64,000 bases of DNA from DATMNI01 sp035570275 (GCA_035570275.1 DATMNI010000466.1:35328-99327); one strand, 5' to 3'; shown: positions 16,539 through 26,145, counted from the stretch's first letter. The notes: generated from the sequence alone by a model not told the origin. Program-made: numbers and translations.

Positions 16539-17639
16539 TCACAAATCGACGCCGAAATCGCTCCATTTGACCACTTTCTCCTGGACCATCGCATCATGGC
16601 CCAGAATGGCCGTGAGCGCCGCGGTGGCCCCGACTCTGATATCCACCGGCGGCGGTGTGCCGTGCAGGATGGAGTCGTAGAATGCCGCAATATGCGCGTA
16701 CTGGTCTTCCTCCTGCTTGGGCGCCAACAGGACGGGTTGGCTGCCTCTGCCGGGAGGATACATGCTCGCCGTCATCAGATCCACGGCGCCCTTGGTGCCG
16801 TACACGTAAACGTACTGATTGCCGTGAGGCATGGACGCGGGGTGAAACACGTTCTGCGTGAAGGACATCTTCACCGCGTTGGGATAATCGTAGGTAATGC
16901 TCCCGCAGTCGAAAATGGTGCGCCCCGGCGGATCGTTCTTATAAAACAGGATTCCCCCGAACCCGCTCGCGCGCAGGGGATGAGACCCGATAGCCCAGTT
17001 ACACAAATCCAGATTGTGGACCGACTGTTCGATGAGGTACCCGCCGGATTTCGTCACGTCGAAGTACCAGTCGGCCGACGATCCGTCGTGGGGCAGGTCC
17101 GCGGCGGCGTGCCGTTGGGCTTTCACCATGATCACATCGCCAATCACCCCCTCGCGAATCTTGCGGACGGTCTCCGCAAGTTGCTTCTGCGACCGTAACT
17201 GCTGCCCGGCAACGAACACCTTCCTGGAGCCTCTGGCGGCATCGAGAAGCGCCCGAACTTGCGCGGGAGTGACGCCCAGTGGTTTTTCGCAGTACACGTG
17301 TTTGCCGGCCTCGATCGCCTGGATGGCCATTTCCGAATGCAGGTATGGCGGAGTCGCAATAAAGACGGCATCCACGTCCTGGTTCTCGATGACGCGGCGC
17401 CAGTCGGCAATGGTTGCCGGGTTGTCCCTGGCGGCTGCGGAGGCCGCTTTGTCCAGGCGGTCCGGCTTGATGTCGCACAGCGCCAGCACCTTCGCGTTGG
17501 GTTGCCGGAGCACACCCTGCAGCAAAAACGACCCGCGGCCGCCGATGCCAATCATCGCCGTGTTGACTGGTTTTTCAGATTGGAACGCCTGCGCGGACAA
17601 AGCTGAGCCGATGAGAAAGAACCTGCGATCTACGTGCAT
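16539..17639 (-). CDS. Gfo/Idh/MocA-family oxidoreductase
   Basis: 366 residues from the ATG at 17639; an upstream in-frame codon at 17675 is less likely because DRRFFLIGSALSAQAF is a typical exported leader at the new N-terminus. The Rossmann domain shows TAMIGIGGRGSFLLQG, then DAVFIATPPYLHSEMAI, and the EKPLG motif (HVYCEKPLG) with the catalytic lysine. The C-terminal beta sheet domain includes KSGGYLIEQSVHNLDLCNW. These enzymes oxidise or epimerise sugars or inositols with NAD(P). It lies 48 bp after the TIM-barrel isomerase gene, a common pairing for sugar catabolism. Confidence 0.88.
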   Translation of the reverse strand: MHVDRRFFLIGSALSAQAFQSEKPVNTAMIGIGGRGSFLLQGVLRQPNAKVLALCDIKPDRLDKAASAAARDNPATIADWRRVIENQDVDAVFIATPPYLHSEMAIQAIEAGKHVYCEKPLGVTPAQVRALLDAARGSRKVFVAGQQLRSQKQLAETVRKIREGVIGDVIMVKAQRHAAADLPHDGSSADWYFDVTKSGGYLIEQSVHNLDLCNWAIGSHPLRASGFGGILFYKNDPPGRTIFDCGSITYDYPNAVKMSFTQNVFHPASMPHGNQYVYVYGTKGAVDLMTASMYPPGRGSQPVLLAPKQEEDQYAHIAAFYDSILHGTPPPVDIRVGATAALTAILGHDAMVQEKVVKWSDFGVDL

Positions 17640-17687
17640 AATTAACCCTGCTTGTTCCTGAATAGTCCAACTCAATTCCGCCTGTTA

Positions 17688-18626
17688 TCAGGCCATCGCC
17701 AGAATCTTGTCCAGCGCCGCGGAGACCTCTTTCAACTGATCGGTCTTGCTGGGATCGCGTCCTATTTCCGGCGAGAGGAATCCGTTGTAACCGATCTTCA
17801 CCAGGGCGGCCATCACGGCCTTCCAATTTACGTCGCCTTCCAGAAGATCGGCGAAGCGCGCCGGTTCGCCACGGCCGCCCAACTTGAAATCCTTGCAGTG
17901 GATGCGCCTGATGCGCTTGCCGAGGGTGAGAATCCAATCCTCCGGGTATCCGTACTGCATGCAGTTGCCGGCGTCGAAATGGGTCCCCACATATTCGCTG
18001 TGGAACTGGTCGACGAAAGAGCGCATTTCGAGCGGGCTCAAAAGGAACTTGTTCCAGACGTTTTCGGGGTTGAGGGAAACCTTGGCTCGCTCCGCGTCCG
18101 GGACCAGTTTGGTTAGTTCCGCACTGAAGCGGTCCCAGGTTTCCTGCGAGCCGTATTCCAGCCGCGCACCATTCCCGAGGCGTACCGCATAAAGCAGAAT
18201 GGCGTTGCAGTTCATGTCGGTAGCGATGGCGATGGCCCGGCGGATCGCCTCTACCCCACGGGCGCGCGCAGCCGGGTCGGCGGCATTGAGCGGGTTTTGA
18301 TGGAGAGCGTCCGAAATCCAAAGCGTAGCGATACGGATACCGGCTTTGTGGGCGGCATCCGCCATGCGGCGCGCGTCGTCGTGGCTGATGTCTAACGGAA
18401 AATCCGGGCCGATGGAGAGTTCAATGGCATCGAAACCCGCCGACCTGGCTTGCGTGAAGCATTCGGATCGAGGCATCTCTTTCGGGAAAATGACGGAGCA
18501 GATTCCCTTGATAAACCGGGGGCTGGCTTGCGGACCGGATTGCGGGCTGGCTTGCAGGCTGGATTGCGCGCCGGCCGAAAAGGCCGCAGCCGCCAGTGGG
18601 GCCGCAAGAGCTTGTCGACGTGTCAT
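17688..18626 (-). CDS. Sugar phosphate isomerase/epimerase (TIM barrel), exported
   Basis: 312 residues. The N-terminus TRRQALAAPLAAAAFSAGAQ is a twin-arginine signal, followed by a Ser/Pro/Gln linker built from a 24-bp duplication (18521-18568). The rest is an AP-endonuclease-2-like TIM barrel: AGFDAIELSIGPDFP, DMNCNAILLY, VSLNPENVWNKFL, YVGTHFDAGN, RIHCKDFKLG and GFLSPEIGRD. The Glu, Asp, His and Glu residues in these motifs are positioned as metal ligands. It probably interconverts keto-sugars or inositol derivatives together with the neighbouring Gfo/Idh/MocA enzyme. Confidence 0.87.
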   Translation of the reverse strand: MTRRQALAAPLAAAAFSAGAQSSLQASPQSGPQASPRFIKGICSVIFPKEMPRSECFTQARSAGFDAIELSIGPDFPLDISHDDARRMADAAHKAGIRIATLWISDALHQNPLNAADPAARARGVEAIRRAIAIATDMNCNAILLYAVRLGNGARLEYGSQETWDRFSAELTKLVPDAERAKVSLNPENVWNKFLLSPLEMRSFVDQFHSEYVGTHFDAGNCMQYGYPEDWILTLGKRIRRIHCKDFKLGGRGEPARFADLLEGDVNWKAVMAALVKIGYNGFLSPEIGRDPSKTDQLKEVSAALDKILAMA

Positions 18627-18698
18627 GCCTGAAAGTATGGCAGAACACGCAAGGGGTGGCGAGCGACGCCGCGGTGAAAAGAGCCGCCATCCAAATTC

Positions 18699-19733
18699 TT
18701 AGAACCCGCTGGGATTCACCCAAAAACTCTCCTGCCAGGTCTGCCCCGGTGGGATGCTCTGCAGCTCTTTGTATAGGCCCCGATGCGCCAGGTTCAGCGC
18801 GTCCGTGATGCCCGTCATGGGTTCGAAGCAGATGAAGTCGCGGCCGGGGCCGCCCGGAGAGTAGACCACCACGGAGCGGTAATTCGGTCCGAACACCACT
18901 TCGATCCTTTCGGCCTTGCCCTGCACCCACATGGTGGCTTTGCCGGCGGCGTCCCGAATCAGGTCGCCGAACACGTGGTCGAGCGCCAGTCCCTGCAGCG
19001 TTCCGCCTTGCGGTTTGGGCAGGAACTGCTCGATGGGCCGGGTTTCGCCGGTCGGAATCAACTCCTTGCTGAGAAGCCACTCGCTGCGCGCGGCAATGCC
19101 GAACGTCCATTCGTCGCGGGGCGCATCGTTCACCTGAAAGTACGGATGGAATCCGATGGCCACCGGCATGGGCTCGGCGCTCAGGTTGTGCAGTTTGGTC
19201 AGCACTTCGAGCGTGCCGTCCTTCAGCCGGTAGGTCATTTCGATGGTGTGGGCAAACGGGAACTGCGCCATGAATTGCGGCTGCCGGTAAAAGTCGAGCC
19301 GGCTGGTGATCCAGGCCGAACCGGCGTCGGCCTTGGCCTCCACCACCTCCCACTGGGGCGCCGTGGTCAGGAAGCCGTGGATCGGGTGGTTTTGCGCGCC
19401 CGGCCGCACGTTGCCCAACTCCAGATTGAACGGGTACTTCTTGCCGTTGGCATAGAACGCCGGCTCATCCAACCGATTGGCCCAGGGGGCCAGGAAGGGA
19501 ATGCCGCTGAGACCGCGTCCGGCTTTGTAGGCTTCCACGTTGGCATAAGGGAATTGCAGCACCTTCTTGCTTTTGACCCGCATGTCGAAGGCGCTGTTGC
19601 CGCGCGACGGGATGATGGAGACCGTGGTCTGGCGCCCGGCGTCTTCCAGGCGGACCACGTCGCCTTCGCGATGAACCGCATACTGCGCGATTGCCGGCAA
19701 AACGCCGAGCACCAACAAGCCTGTGAGCTTCAT
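18699..19733 (-). CDS. Aldose 1-epimerase (exported)
   Basis: 344 residues from the ATG at 19733; the frame stays open well upstream, but those residues are antisense noise. Signal peptide KLTGLLVLGVLPAIAQ. Galactose mutarotase-like fold: PFLAPWANRLDEP (conserved NR), then NHPIHGF and AIGFHPYF with the two catalytic histidines, and FICFEPMTG with the catalytic glutamate. It interconverts alpha and beta anomers of hexoses. It is separated from the isomerase gene by 72 bp on the same strand, which completes a carbohydrate-processing group. Confidence 0.9.
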   Translation of the reverse strand: MKLTGLLVLGVLPAIAQYAVHREGDVVRLEDAGRQTTVSIIPSRGNSAFDMRVKSKKVLQFPYANVEAYKAGRGLSGIPFLAPWANRLDEPAFYANGKKYPFNLELGNVRPGAQNHPIHGFLTTAPQWEVVEAKADAGSAWITSRLDFYRQPQFMAQFPFAHTIEMTYRLKDGTLEVLTKLHNLSAEPMPVAIGFHPYFQVNDAPRDEWTFGIAARSEWLLSKELIPTGETRPIEQFLPKPQGGTLQGLALDHVFGDLIRDAAGKATMWVQGKAERIEVVFGPNYRSVVVYSPGGPGRDFICFEPMTGITDALNLAHRGLYKELQSIPPGQTWQESFWVNPSGF

Positions 19734-19754
19734 GGCTTCCGATGCTATCAGACT

Positions 19755-19910
19755 GTGGGGCAGGATGGCGGGGGCACCCTCTGGGTCCGGCGGATTGGCA
19801 ATCCGCCTGCCGGGCTTCGACACGCCTTGCGGGTATGGCGGCGGGCGGGCTCGCTGCCGCATCGCCCGAGGCGGATTGCCAATCCGCCGCAGATTAACAA
19901 TCTGCCCCAC
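19755..19910. repeat. Composite palindromic intergenic repeat, full copy
   Basis: Bounded by GTGGGGCAGGAT at 19755 and the inverted ATCTGCCCCAC ending at 19910. Inside are two palindromes, CGGATTGGCAATCCG (left) and CGGATTGCCAATCCG (right), with a GCGGGCTCGCTGCCGCATCGC segment between them. The left half, reverse-complemented, recurs at 36319-36366; the right half, reverse-complemented, recurs at 40310-40375. It lies between the aldose epimerase gene start and the symporter gene stop. Confidence 0.8.
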
Positions 19911-19918
19911 AACGGATT

Positions 19919-21508
19919 CTAGTGCGCGGTGGCTTTCTCCGAGCCCAGGCCGGTGTGGGCGCGGACTTCCAGTTCGGTGAACCGGGCTTCCGAATCCGCG
20001 TCCACGCGGCTCAACATCGTACCTAAGTAAGCTCCCAGGAAGCCCAGCGGGATGCTGACGATCCCGGGGTTCTCCAGCGGGAACACGGGCTTCATCTGAA
20101 TCAGGTGGCGAGCCGCCGCGGCAACGGTGGGCGCGTCCACGCCCATGATGCTGGGGCTGATCGCGATCAGGGCCAGCGAACTCGCCAGGCCGGTGGCCAA
20201 ACCCCAGACGGCGCCTTCGGTGGTAAAACGCTTCCAGAACAGCGAGAACACGATCACCGGCAGATTGGCCGACGCCGCCACAGCAAAGGCCAGCGCGACC
20301 AGAAACGCCACGTTGAAGGTGGGGCCAAGAACAATCGCCACCGTGATGGCCACGGCGCCGACCACAAACGCCGTGATGCGTGCCACGCGGACTTCGGCCT
20401 GCGGGCTCGCCAACTGGCCGTGGTGGATCACGTTGCTGTAGAAATCGTGCGCGAACGAAGTGGATGCGCTGATGGTCAAGCCGGCCACCACCGCCAGGAT
20501 GGTGGCAAAGGCGATCGAGGAGATAAACGCGAAGAAAATATCGCCGCCCAGGCGCTGGGCCAGCAGCGGCGCGCTCATGTTGGTGCCGCCGTGGGTGGAT
20601 ATGAAGCCTTTGCCCAGAATGGTGGCGGCGCCGAAACCGAGGAACGTCGTCATGATGTAGAACGACCCGATGATCGCCATGGCCCATACCACGCTGATGC
20701 GCGCCGTCCGGGCGTCAGGCACGGTGTAGAAGCGGACCAGGATGTGGGGCAGACCGGCCGTGCCGAAGATCAGGGCCAAACCTAGAGAGATCAGGTCGAG
20801 CGCCCCGTAGGGCGGTTTGTAGCGCAGACCCGGCTGCAGGAAGTTGACCACCTTGTCGCCGTCCTTGACCTGCGTAATGGCGGTGAAGAAGGCGTTGAAA
20901 CTGAAATCGAAATGCGCCAGCACCAGGACGCTCAGCAGGATGGTGCCGGCGATCAGCAGCACGGCTTTGACGATCTGGACCCACGTGGTGGCCAGCATTC
21001 CGCCGAAAACCACATACGCCACCATGAGCACGCCCACAATGGTAACGGCCCAGTTGTAGCTGATGCCCGACCCCTTCAGCAGCAGGGCTACCAGGGTCCC
21101 CGCACCCACCATCTGCGCAATCATGTAAAACGTGCTGACGGTCAATGTGCTGAGAGCCGCCATGGCGCGCACGGGGCGCGGCCGCAGCCGGTATGCCAGC
21201 ACGTCTGCCATGGTGTACTTGCCGGCGTTGCGAAGCGGCTCGGCTACCACCAGCAGCACAGTCAGGTAAGCCACCAGCCAACCGACCGAATATAGAAACC
21301 CGTCATAGCCCTGGAAGGCGATGATGCCGGCGATGCCCAGGAACGACGCGGCGCTCATGTAATCGCCGGCTACCGCGATGCCGTTCTGCCAGCCTTTGAT
21401 GCGGCGGCCGGCCGCGAAGTAGGCGCTGGCGCCGGAACTGCGCCGCGCCGCCCAGTAAGTAATTACCAGAGTAATGGCGATGAAGACCAGGAACATGATC
21501 AGGGGCAT
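19919..21508 (-). CDS. Sodium:solute symporter (acetate/monocarboxylate, ActP-like)
   Basis: 529 residues with 13 predicted membrane helices. It shows the SSS-family pattern: YFAAGRRIKGWQNGIAVAGD, YMSAASFLGIAGIIAFQGYD, AEPLRNAGKYTMADVLAYRL, and GLPHILVRFYTVPDARTARI (a hallmark of the ActP/DctP branch). It imports acetate or related short carboxylates with Na+. Its ATG overlaps the stop of the upstream DUF485 gene by one base, the arrangement seen in yjcH-actP. An acs gene is not in the window. Confidence 0.9.
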   Translation of the reverse strand: MPLIMFLVFIAITLVITYWAARRSSGASAYFAAGRRIKGWQNGIAVAGDYMSAASFLGIAGIIAFQGYDGFLYSVGWLVAYLTVLLVVAEPLRNAGKYTMADVLAYRLRPRPVRAMAALSTLTVSTFYMIAQMVGAGTLVALLLKGSGISYNWAVTIVGVLMVAYVVFGGMLATTWVQIVKAVLLIAGTILLSVLVLAHFDFSFNAFFTAITQVKDGDKVVNFLQPGLRYKPPYGALDLISLGLALIFGTAGLPHILVRFYTVPDARTARISVVWAMAIIGSFYIMTTFLGFGAATILGKGFISTHGGTNMSAPLLAQRLGGDIFFAFISSIAFATILAVVAGLTISASTSFAHDFYSNVIHHGQLASPQAEVRVARITAFVVGAVAITVAIVLGPTFNVAFLVALAFAVAASANLPVIVFSLFWKRFTTEGAVWGLATGLASSLALIAISPSIMGVDAPTVAAAARHLIQMKPVFPLENPGIVSIPLGFLGAYLGTMLSRVDADSEARFTELEVRAHTGLGSEKATAH

Positions 21509-21900
21509 CAGCTTCGCTCCTTTTCTTTAGCAGTCTCTTTATCGGCGGCTGCTTTGTCCACGGCCAGGGTGGCCAGAATCTTCTTGCCCATGGCGTCAAA
21601 CCGCGCGGCGGCTCGCATGTATAGCCAGGCCATGGTCCAGGCCATGAAGAACTGGGACAGGGCAAACAGGTAGGCCAGGTTGAGTACGCCCGCAACCGGC
21701 GTGCTCATGAACCTGGGCGCGTATCCCACCAGGATGGGCAGGGTGAAGTAGTAAACGATGAAGAACAGGGTGGCTGGCACGATGAATCGTGCTTTGGCTG
21801 CCATCAGGTCTTTAAATTCCTGGTTGGCGGCAACGCGGTCCCAGTCGCTGGGCGGCGCCGGCTTCGGCGCGGTGTTCGCGCCTGGAGGTTGAACTGGCAT
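21508..21900 (-). CDS. DUF485 membrane protein (YjcH-like symporter partner)
   Basis: 130 residues. N-terminal Pro-rich cytoplasmic part, then the DUF485 signature VAANQEFKDLMAAKARFIVP and two membrane helices (TLFFIVYYFTLPILVGY, LAYLFALSQFFMAWTMAWLY), ending in a charged tail. It overlaps and is co-translated with the symporter gene, as yjcH is with actP. Its role in transport is unknown but linkage is conserved. Confidence 0.88.
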   Translation of the reverse strand: MPVQPPGANTAPKPAPPSDWDRVAANQEFKDLMAAKARFIVPATLFFIVYYFTLPILVGYAPRFMSTPVAGVLNLAYLFALSQFFMAWTMAWLYMRAAARFDAMGKKILATLAVDKAAADKETAKEKERS

Positions 21901-21966
21901 ATATCCTCTTTTCGATTGACTTCGATTCCTGAGTACAGGCGAGGATTCCTGGCGCGGACGCCTGCG

Positions 21967-23565
21967 CTACTTCACCGCCATCGTCACGCCCGCCTGGCTT
22001 TGCGCCGTGCCCACCTGTACCACCACGGGGACCGATGGCCCCGCCGTCACCGCGGCCGGAACTTCCACGTTGATCTGCGTCAGCCCCGCAATCGCCTGCG
22101 GCGCCCCACCGCTATAGAGCACCGTCGCTCCGATGCCGCCGATGGTCACGCTGACGTTCCCGGTCAGCAGGGGCAGCGGCGTTCCCGTGATCGCGCCATC
22201 CGTGGAAGCCGGATTGGTCACGCCGCTACCGGTGCAGTAAATGGCCACCACCGAACCCTTCGCCGCCGGGTTGGGACCCCCGTTGAGCGAGGAATCCTGG
22301 TTGAGAACCGCGCCCGGCCCCAGCCCCGAAGCATCCAGCGAGAAGATGCCCGGCGTAGCTGCCTGCACCGGCGCCGCCACACCGCTCGAAGCCGCACCCT
22401 GGTATTGCACCTGCACATTGGTCGTAGTCTTTCCGGCCAGGCCGTAGGGCGCCACCGCGCTTACCTGGCCGCGCGAGGCGTAAATCATCGCCGCCGGCGT
22501 GCCATCGAACAGCACTTGCGTACCCGCGATGGACACTGGAAACGCGCCCCCATTGAGCTGATAAAGCGTCAGGCTGGCCGGCCCCAGGTTGCTGCCGAAA
22601 ATCGTGACGATCTCCCCGGGTGAAACCGCCGTGCTCGAATAGCTGGCGGCGTTCGCCACCGAAGTCACGGCTGGCTGGGGCGGTCCCGAGGCCGGTTGTG
22701 TTACGGTGAGCAACTGTCCCCCCACCACGCCAACCGGGGTCACCTTGATGTGGCCCGTTCGCGTGGCCACTGCATTCGCCACCACATGGTAGGCCACGCC
22801 CCCGTTACCGCTGCCGGAGCCCCCAGCCGTGACCTGCATCCAGCTCACATCGCTGGCCGCAGTCCAGCCGCACCCACTCCCGGTGCTTACCAACAGGCGT
22901 CCGTCGCTGGCCCCGGCATCCACCGTCGCGCTGGCAGTGGAAATCGCCAGGTTTGCCGTGGAGCCATCCTGCTTGATCGCCAGGCTGGGCGCAACACCCA
23001 CCAGGCCGGTCTGGATGACGATCGAGCCGCTTCTTCCCGTCACGCACCCGTTAGGTCCGATGGTGTAATTCACCAGGCCCGCGGGGTTGTTGTTGCTGTT
23101 GTTAGCGTTGAATGGAACCACGATCCAGCTAGCATCGGTGGAGGCGGCCTGCCAGGAACATGTTGCCGTTACTTGAACGGAGGCGCTTCCCCCGTTCACG
23201 GGAAAGCTGGCCGTGGCCGGCGAGACCGAAAAGGTGCACGGCTTGGCGGTTTGCGCTACCAGCACCTGTGTGCTAGCAACCGACATGGTGCCCCTGCGGT
23301 CTATGCCAGCCGGATTCGCATCCGCCGTGAAATTCACCGTTCCGGGGCCATTGCCCGAAGGGCCACTTGTGATATGCAGCCAGGTTACCCCAGGATCCAC
23401 CGCCGCCGGCCATCCGGTACAGAAACTGCCGCTCGGCGCCACCGAGATGCTTCCCGTGAACGCCTGACTGCCGATATTGAATGTCGTTGGCGTGACCGAA
23501 AAGCTGCACAGAGACTGCCCGAATAGTGGCGCAGCCAGAACCAAAACGGCGGCAAGGAGCCTCAT
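21967..23565 (-). CDS. Secreted BACON-domain protein with Solibacter-type C-terminal domain
   Basis: 532 residues. Signal peptide RLLAAVLVLAAPLFGQS. Three BACON-like beta domains follow (about 20-115, 115-205, 205-300), each with a CSW/CGW aromatic core (TATCSWQAASTDASW, GSGCGWTAASDVSW) and a GRxGxIxV strand. The C-terminal 235 residues match the TIGR03437 pattern: SVANAASYSSTAVSPGEIVT, IFGSNLGP, VLFDGTPAAMIYASRGQVSA, IYCTGSGVTNP and the final QINVEVPAAV. Such proteins are very numerous in Candidatus Solibacter and are thought to bind polysaccharide or mucin-like material at the cell surface. It lies 66 bp downstream of the DUF485 gene, facing away. Confidence 0.85.
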   Translation of the reverse strand: MRLLAAVLVLAAPLFGQSLCSFSVTPTTFNIGSQAFTGSISVAPSGSFCTGWPAAVDPGVTWLHITSGPSGNGPGTVNFTADANPAGIDRRGTMSVASTQVLVAQTAKPCTFSVSPATASFPVNGGSASVQVTATCSWQAASTDASWIVVPFNANNSNNNPAGLVNYTIGPNGCVTGRSGSIVIQTGLVGVAPSLAIKQDGSTANLAISTASATVDAGASDGRLLVSTGSGCGWTAASDVSWMQVTAGGSGSGNGGVAYHVVANAVATRTGHIKVTPVGVVGGQLLTVTQPASGPPQPAVTSVANAASYSSTAVSPGEIVTIFGSNLGPASLTLYQLNGGAFPVSIAGTQVLFDGTPAAMIYASRGQVSAVAPYGLAGKTTTNVQVQYQGAASSGVAAPVQAATPGIFSLDASGLGPGAVLNQDSSLNGGPNPAAKGSVVAIYCTGSGVTNPASTDGAITGTPLPLLTGNVSVTIGGIGATVLYSGGAPQAIAGLTQINVEVPAAVTAGPSVPVVVQVGTAQSQAGVTMAVK

Positions 23566-23570
23566 TACCC

Positions 23571-24272
23571 TTATGTTAGCTCCTCACGGCCGGATGTTAG
23601 CGCCTCGTGGCAGGCTTTCAGAATCTCCACCGCGCCGGGTGTATCGCCGTGCACGCATACCGTCTGCGCATTTCCTTGGCGTGCCAGCCGCAGAGCCTGT
23701 GCCGCCGCTGCCGGTGGATCGGTGATCAGCGCGTCGGCGAACTTTCGCGAACGCAGCGTGCCATCGGGTTCGTACCGCCGGTCGGCAAATGCCTCCCCCG
23801 CCACCGCCATGCCCATGGCCCGCCACACCTCCAGCATCGGCGAACCGGCCAGGCCGAACAGCACCGTCTTCGGGTTCCACCGCGCCACTCCGGTGGCGAT
23901 GGCCTGTGCCACTTCCGCGTTCCTCACCGCCACGTTGTAGAGCGCCCCATGCGGCTTCACGTGGACGATTTCACCGCCCAGCCGGCGCACCACCGCGTCC
24001 AGGCGTTCAATCTGCTCCCACACCGTACGCGCGATGTCTTCGGCTGCCATGCCCATCTCAAGCCGCCCGAAATTGGCCCGGTCCGGGTACCCCGGATGCG
24101 CGCCGATGCGCACGCCCCGCACCATTGCCAGGCGCGTGGTGCGCTCCATGGTGCCCTCGTCCCCGGCGTGGCCGCCGCAGGCGATGTTGGCTGAAGTGAT
24201 GTACTGCATCAGGGCAGCTTCGTGGGCGGCGTCTTCCAACTCACCCATGTCGCAGTTGAGGTCGATGATCAT
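23571..24272 (-). CDS. pxpA: 5-oxoprolinase subunit A (LamB/YcsF family)
   Basis: 233 residues from the ATG at 24272. It begins DLNCDMGELEDAA and continues TSANIACGGHAGDEGTM, both diagnostic for PxpA, then GAHPGYPDRANFGR and VKPHGALYN. With PxpB and PxpC it hydrolyses 5-oxoproline (pyroglutamate) to glutamate with ATP. Last gene of the pxpBCA operon; only one base separates its start from the pxpC stop. The 3' end lies 5 bp from the BACON gene start. Confidence 0.93.
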   Translation of the reverse strand: MIIDLNCDMGELEDAAHEAALMQYITSANIACGGHAGDEGTMERTTRLAMVRGVRIGAHPGYPDRANFGRLEMGMAAEDIARTVWEQIERLDAVVRRLGGEIVHVKPHGALYNVAVRNAEVAQAIATGVARWNPKTVLFGLAGSPMLEVWRAMGMAVAGEAFADRRYEPDGTLRSRKFADALITDPPAAAAQALRLARQGNAQTVCVHGDTPGAVEILKACHEALTSGREELT

Positions 24273-24273
24273 C

Positions 24274-25188
24274 CTACACCAGAGAATACAGCCATTGCTC
24301 CTGGTCGCGCAGCAGTTCGATGGCGTCTTCCATCGCCACCTGCGCAAACCGCACTTCGTCGCGTGGCCGAAGCTGCCCCAGCCGCCAGAAATCGGCCGAA
24401 ATCACGTTGGCGGGTTTCGGATATCCGCCGGTAGTCTGGTGCTCCACGAACAGCACGATGGGCTGTCCGTCCGGCGGCACCTGAATCGCGCCCAGAGGCA
24501 CGCCCTCGGTGATCATGTGGCCGCTAGGGCTGGGGATTGCGGGCCCGCGCAGCCGGATTCCCATCCGGTTCGACTCCTCGCTCACCACCCAGGCGCCGGC
24601 GTACAGCTCATCCTGGAACCATGCCGCCTGCGGCCCCTCGGTCACCCTCAGCAATGACACGCGCGGCAATGTCCCACGCAGCAATTCGTTGCGCATGCCG
24701 TTGCGCACGAACTCCGGCGCACCCCGACCCGGCCGCGGCCGCCGCACCGCAGCGTTGCCGATTTTGATTACATCGCCCTGGCGCAGAGGCCGCCCGCCCA
24801 CGCCCGTCATCACGTGCACGGACGCGCTCCCCATCACTTCGAGTGCCGCAATGCCGCCCCGCACCGCCAGATAGCAGCGCGCGCCCGATTGCGTGGCTCC
24901 GCAGCGCACGGTTTGGCCGGCTTTGATTTCGACCGCGCGCCACATCGGCAACCCGGCGCCGAAATCCGATCCGGTGAGGGCGATGACGGTGTCGGTATCG
25001 AACTCGAACGCGCCTCCCACCAGCGTCATTTCGAGCGCCGCGGCGTTCTCGGCGTTGCCCGCCAGCAGGTTTCCGGCCCGCAACGCCGGCGCATCCGCCG
25101 CACCCGAGGCCGAAACGCCGAAATGCGCCCAGCCGAATCGCCCCAGGTCCTGCACCGTGGTCAGGAACCCCGGCGAAATCACGCGCAT
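24274..25188 (-). CDS. pxpC: 5-oxoprolinase subunit C (biotin-dependent carboxyltransferase-like, KipA family)
   Basis: 304 residues from the ATG at 25188, which gives the family start MRVISPGFLTTVQDLGRFGW. A GTG at 25212 that overlaps the pxpB stop and follows GGAGG is an alternative. Family motifs present: ALEMTLVGGAFEFD, ALTGSDFGAG, CYLAVRGGI, and near the end SNRMGIRLRGP, then GYPKPANVIS. It completes the oxoprolinase with PxpB and PxpA. The order B-C-A matches many bacterial clusters. Confidence 0.92.
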   Translation of the reverse strand: MRVISPGFLTTVQDLGRFGWAHFGVSASGAADAPALRAGNLLAGNAENAAALEMTLVGGAFEFDTDTVIALTGSDFGAGLPMWRAVEIKAGQTVRCGATQSGARCYLAVRGGIAALEVMGSASVHVMTGVGGRPLRQGDVIKIGNAAVRRPRPGRGAPEFVRNGMRNELLRGTLPRVSLLRVTEGPQAAWFQDELYAGAWVVSEESNRMGIRLRGPAIPSPSGHMITEGVPLGAIQVPPDGQPIVLFVEHQTTGGYPKPANVISADFWRLGQLRPRDEVRFAQVAMEDAIELLRDQEQWLYSLV

Positions 25189-25208
25189 GCCGCCCGCGCG
25201 AATGCCGC

Positions 25209-25877
25209 TCACCGGCCGGCCTCCGCGATCGAAACAAAGCGCACGTGGTCGCCCATGCGCAACAGCGGGGGCGGCTCGCTGCCGAGGTCGAACAGCGGCA
25301 GCGGCGTGCGCCCAATCAGCCGCCACCCGCCCGGCGAGGCCAGCGGATAAATCCCGGCCTGCGCACCGCCGATGGCCACGCTCCCCAGCGGCACGTGCTT
25401 CCTCGGCGCCTGAAGCCGCGGGGTCGCCAATTGCGGAGGCAGTCCGCCCAAATAGGGAAAGAACGTCGAGAACCCCACGAAGTAGACCAGGTAATCCGCG
25501 CCCGCGTGCAGCTCGATGACGCGTTCCACCGGCAGCCCGGTATGCCGCGCTACATCGCCCAGGTCAGGCCCGAACTCTCCGCCGTAGCGGACCGGCACCT
25601 CGATCACCCGCGGCGCCGGCGCCGCCTCTTCGCGGTGCGCCTCCCATTGTTGCCGCACCAGCGACTCCACCATGGGATGCGTCAACAGCCGCGGATCGAA
25701 ATCCACCAACACGGACGTGTAAGCCGGATGCAGATTCAGAATGCCCCGCACCCCCAGCAGGCACTGGGTCATTCGCAGCACCGCCAGGTGCGCCGCCATC
25801 GAAATTTCGTCGCCGAACGAGATGAAGAGCGAGCGGTCGCTCGCCGGCCGGATCGTCACTTCTGGTGATGTTACCAC
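25209..25877 (-). CDS. pxpB: 5-oxoprolinase subunit B (KipI family)
   Basis: About 222 residues from a GTG at 25877; the start is uncertain, with another GTG at 25859 and a TTG at 25931. The N-terminus aligns with KipI (PASDRSLFISFGDEIS). Then ILNLHPAYTSVLVDFDP, and FVGFSTFFPYLGGLP followed by TPR, the cyclophilin-like core (GFxPGFxYLxGLP in most members, here with Phe and Tyr changes). It ends GGWRLIGRTPLPLFD. First gene of pxpBCA. Divergent from the 26146 gene, so the shared 270-bp spacer should hold both promoters. Confidence 0.9.
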   Translation of the reverse strand: MVTSPEVTIRPASDRSLFISFGDEISMAAHLAVLRMTQCLLGVRGILNLHPAYTSVLVDFDPRLLTHPMVESLVRQQWEAHREEAAPAPRVIEVPVRYGGEFGPDLGDVARHTGLPVERVIELHAGADYLVYFVGFSTFFPYLGGLPPQLATPRLQAPRKHVPLGSVAIGGAQAGIYPLASPGGWRLIGRTPLPLFDLGSEPPPLLRMGDHVRFVSIAEAGR

Positions 25878-26145
25878 TGATGGAGTGTGCCACAGGCTCG
25901 GGTTGCAGGGTGAGGTTTCTGAAATCAGCAAACAGCGCCAGCGGCGTTACGGTCGCAATCAGAAACGCCGCCAGGCGGCGATAGATAATTGTCACATTAC
26001 CGCCCGATCCAGGGTCTGCGAGGCAGGAAAGCCGTTGCCTGGACCGCCATGGTGTTGAGCGTGCGAGTGTTAGGCTTAGAAGAGGTACCAGAGCTTGAGA
26101 CGCCCCCAACAGCGCACTCGATTTCGCCGCAAGTCGTTAATCGAC

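Noticed and set aside
19734..20687. In-frame upstream extension of the aldose epimerase gene
   Set aside because: It runs antisense through the symporter gene and the palindromic repeat; the ATG at 19733 gives a proper signal peptide.
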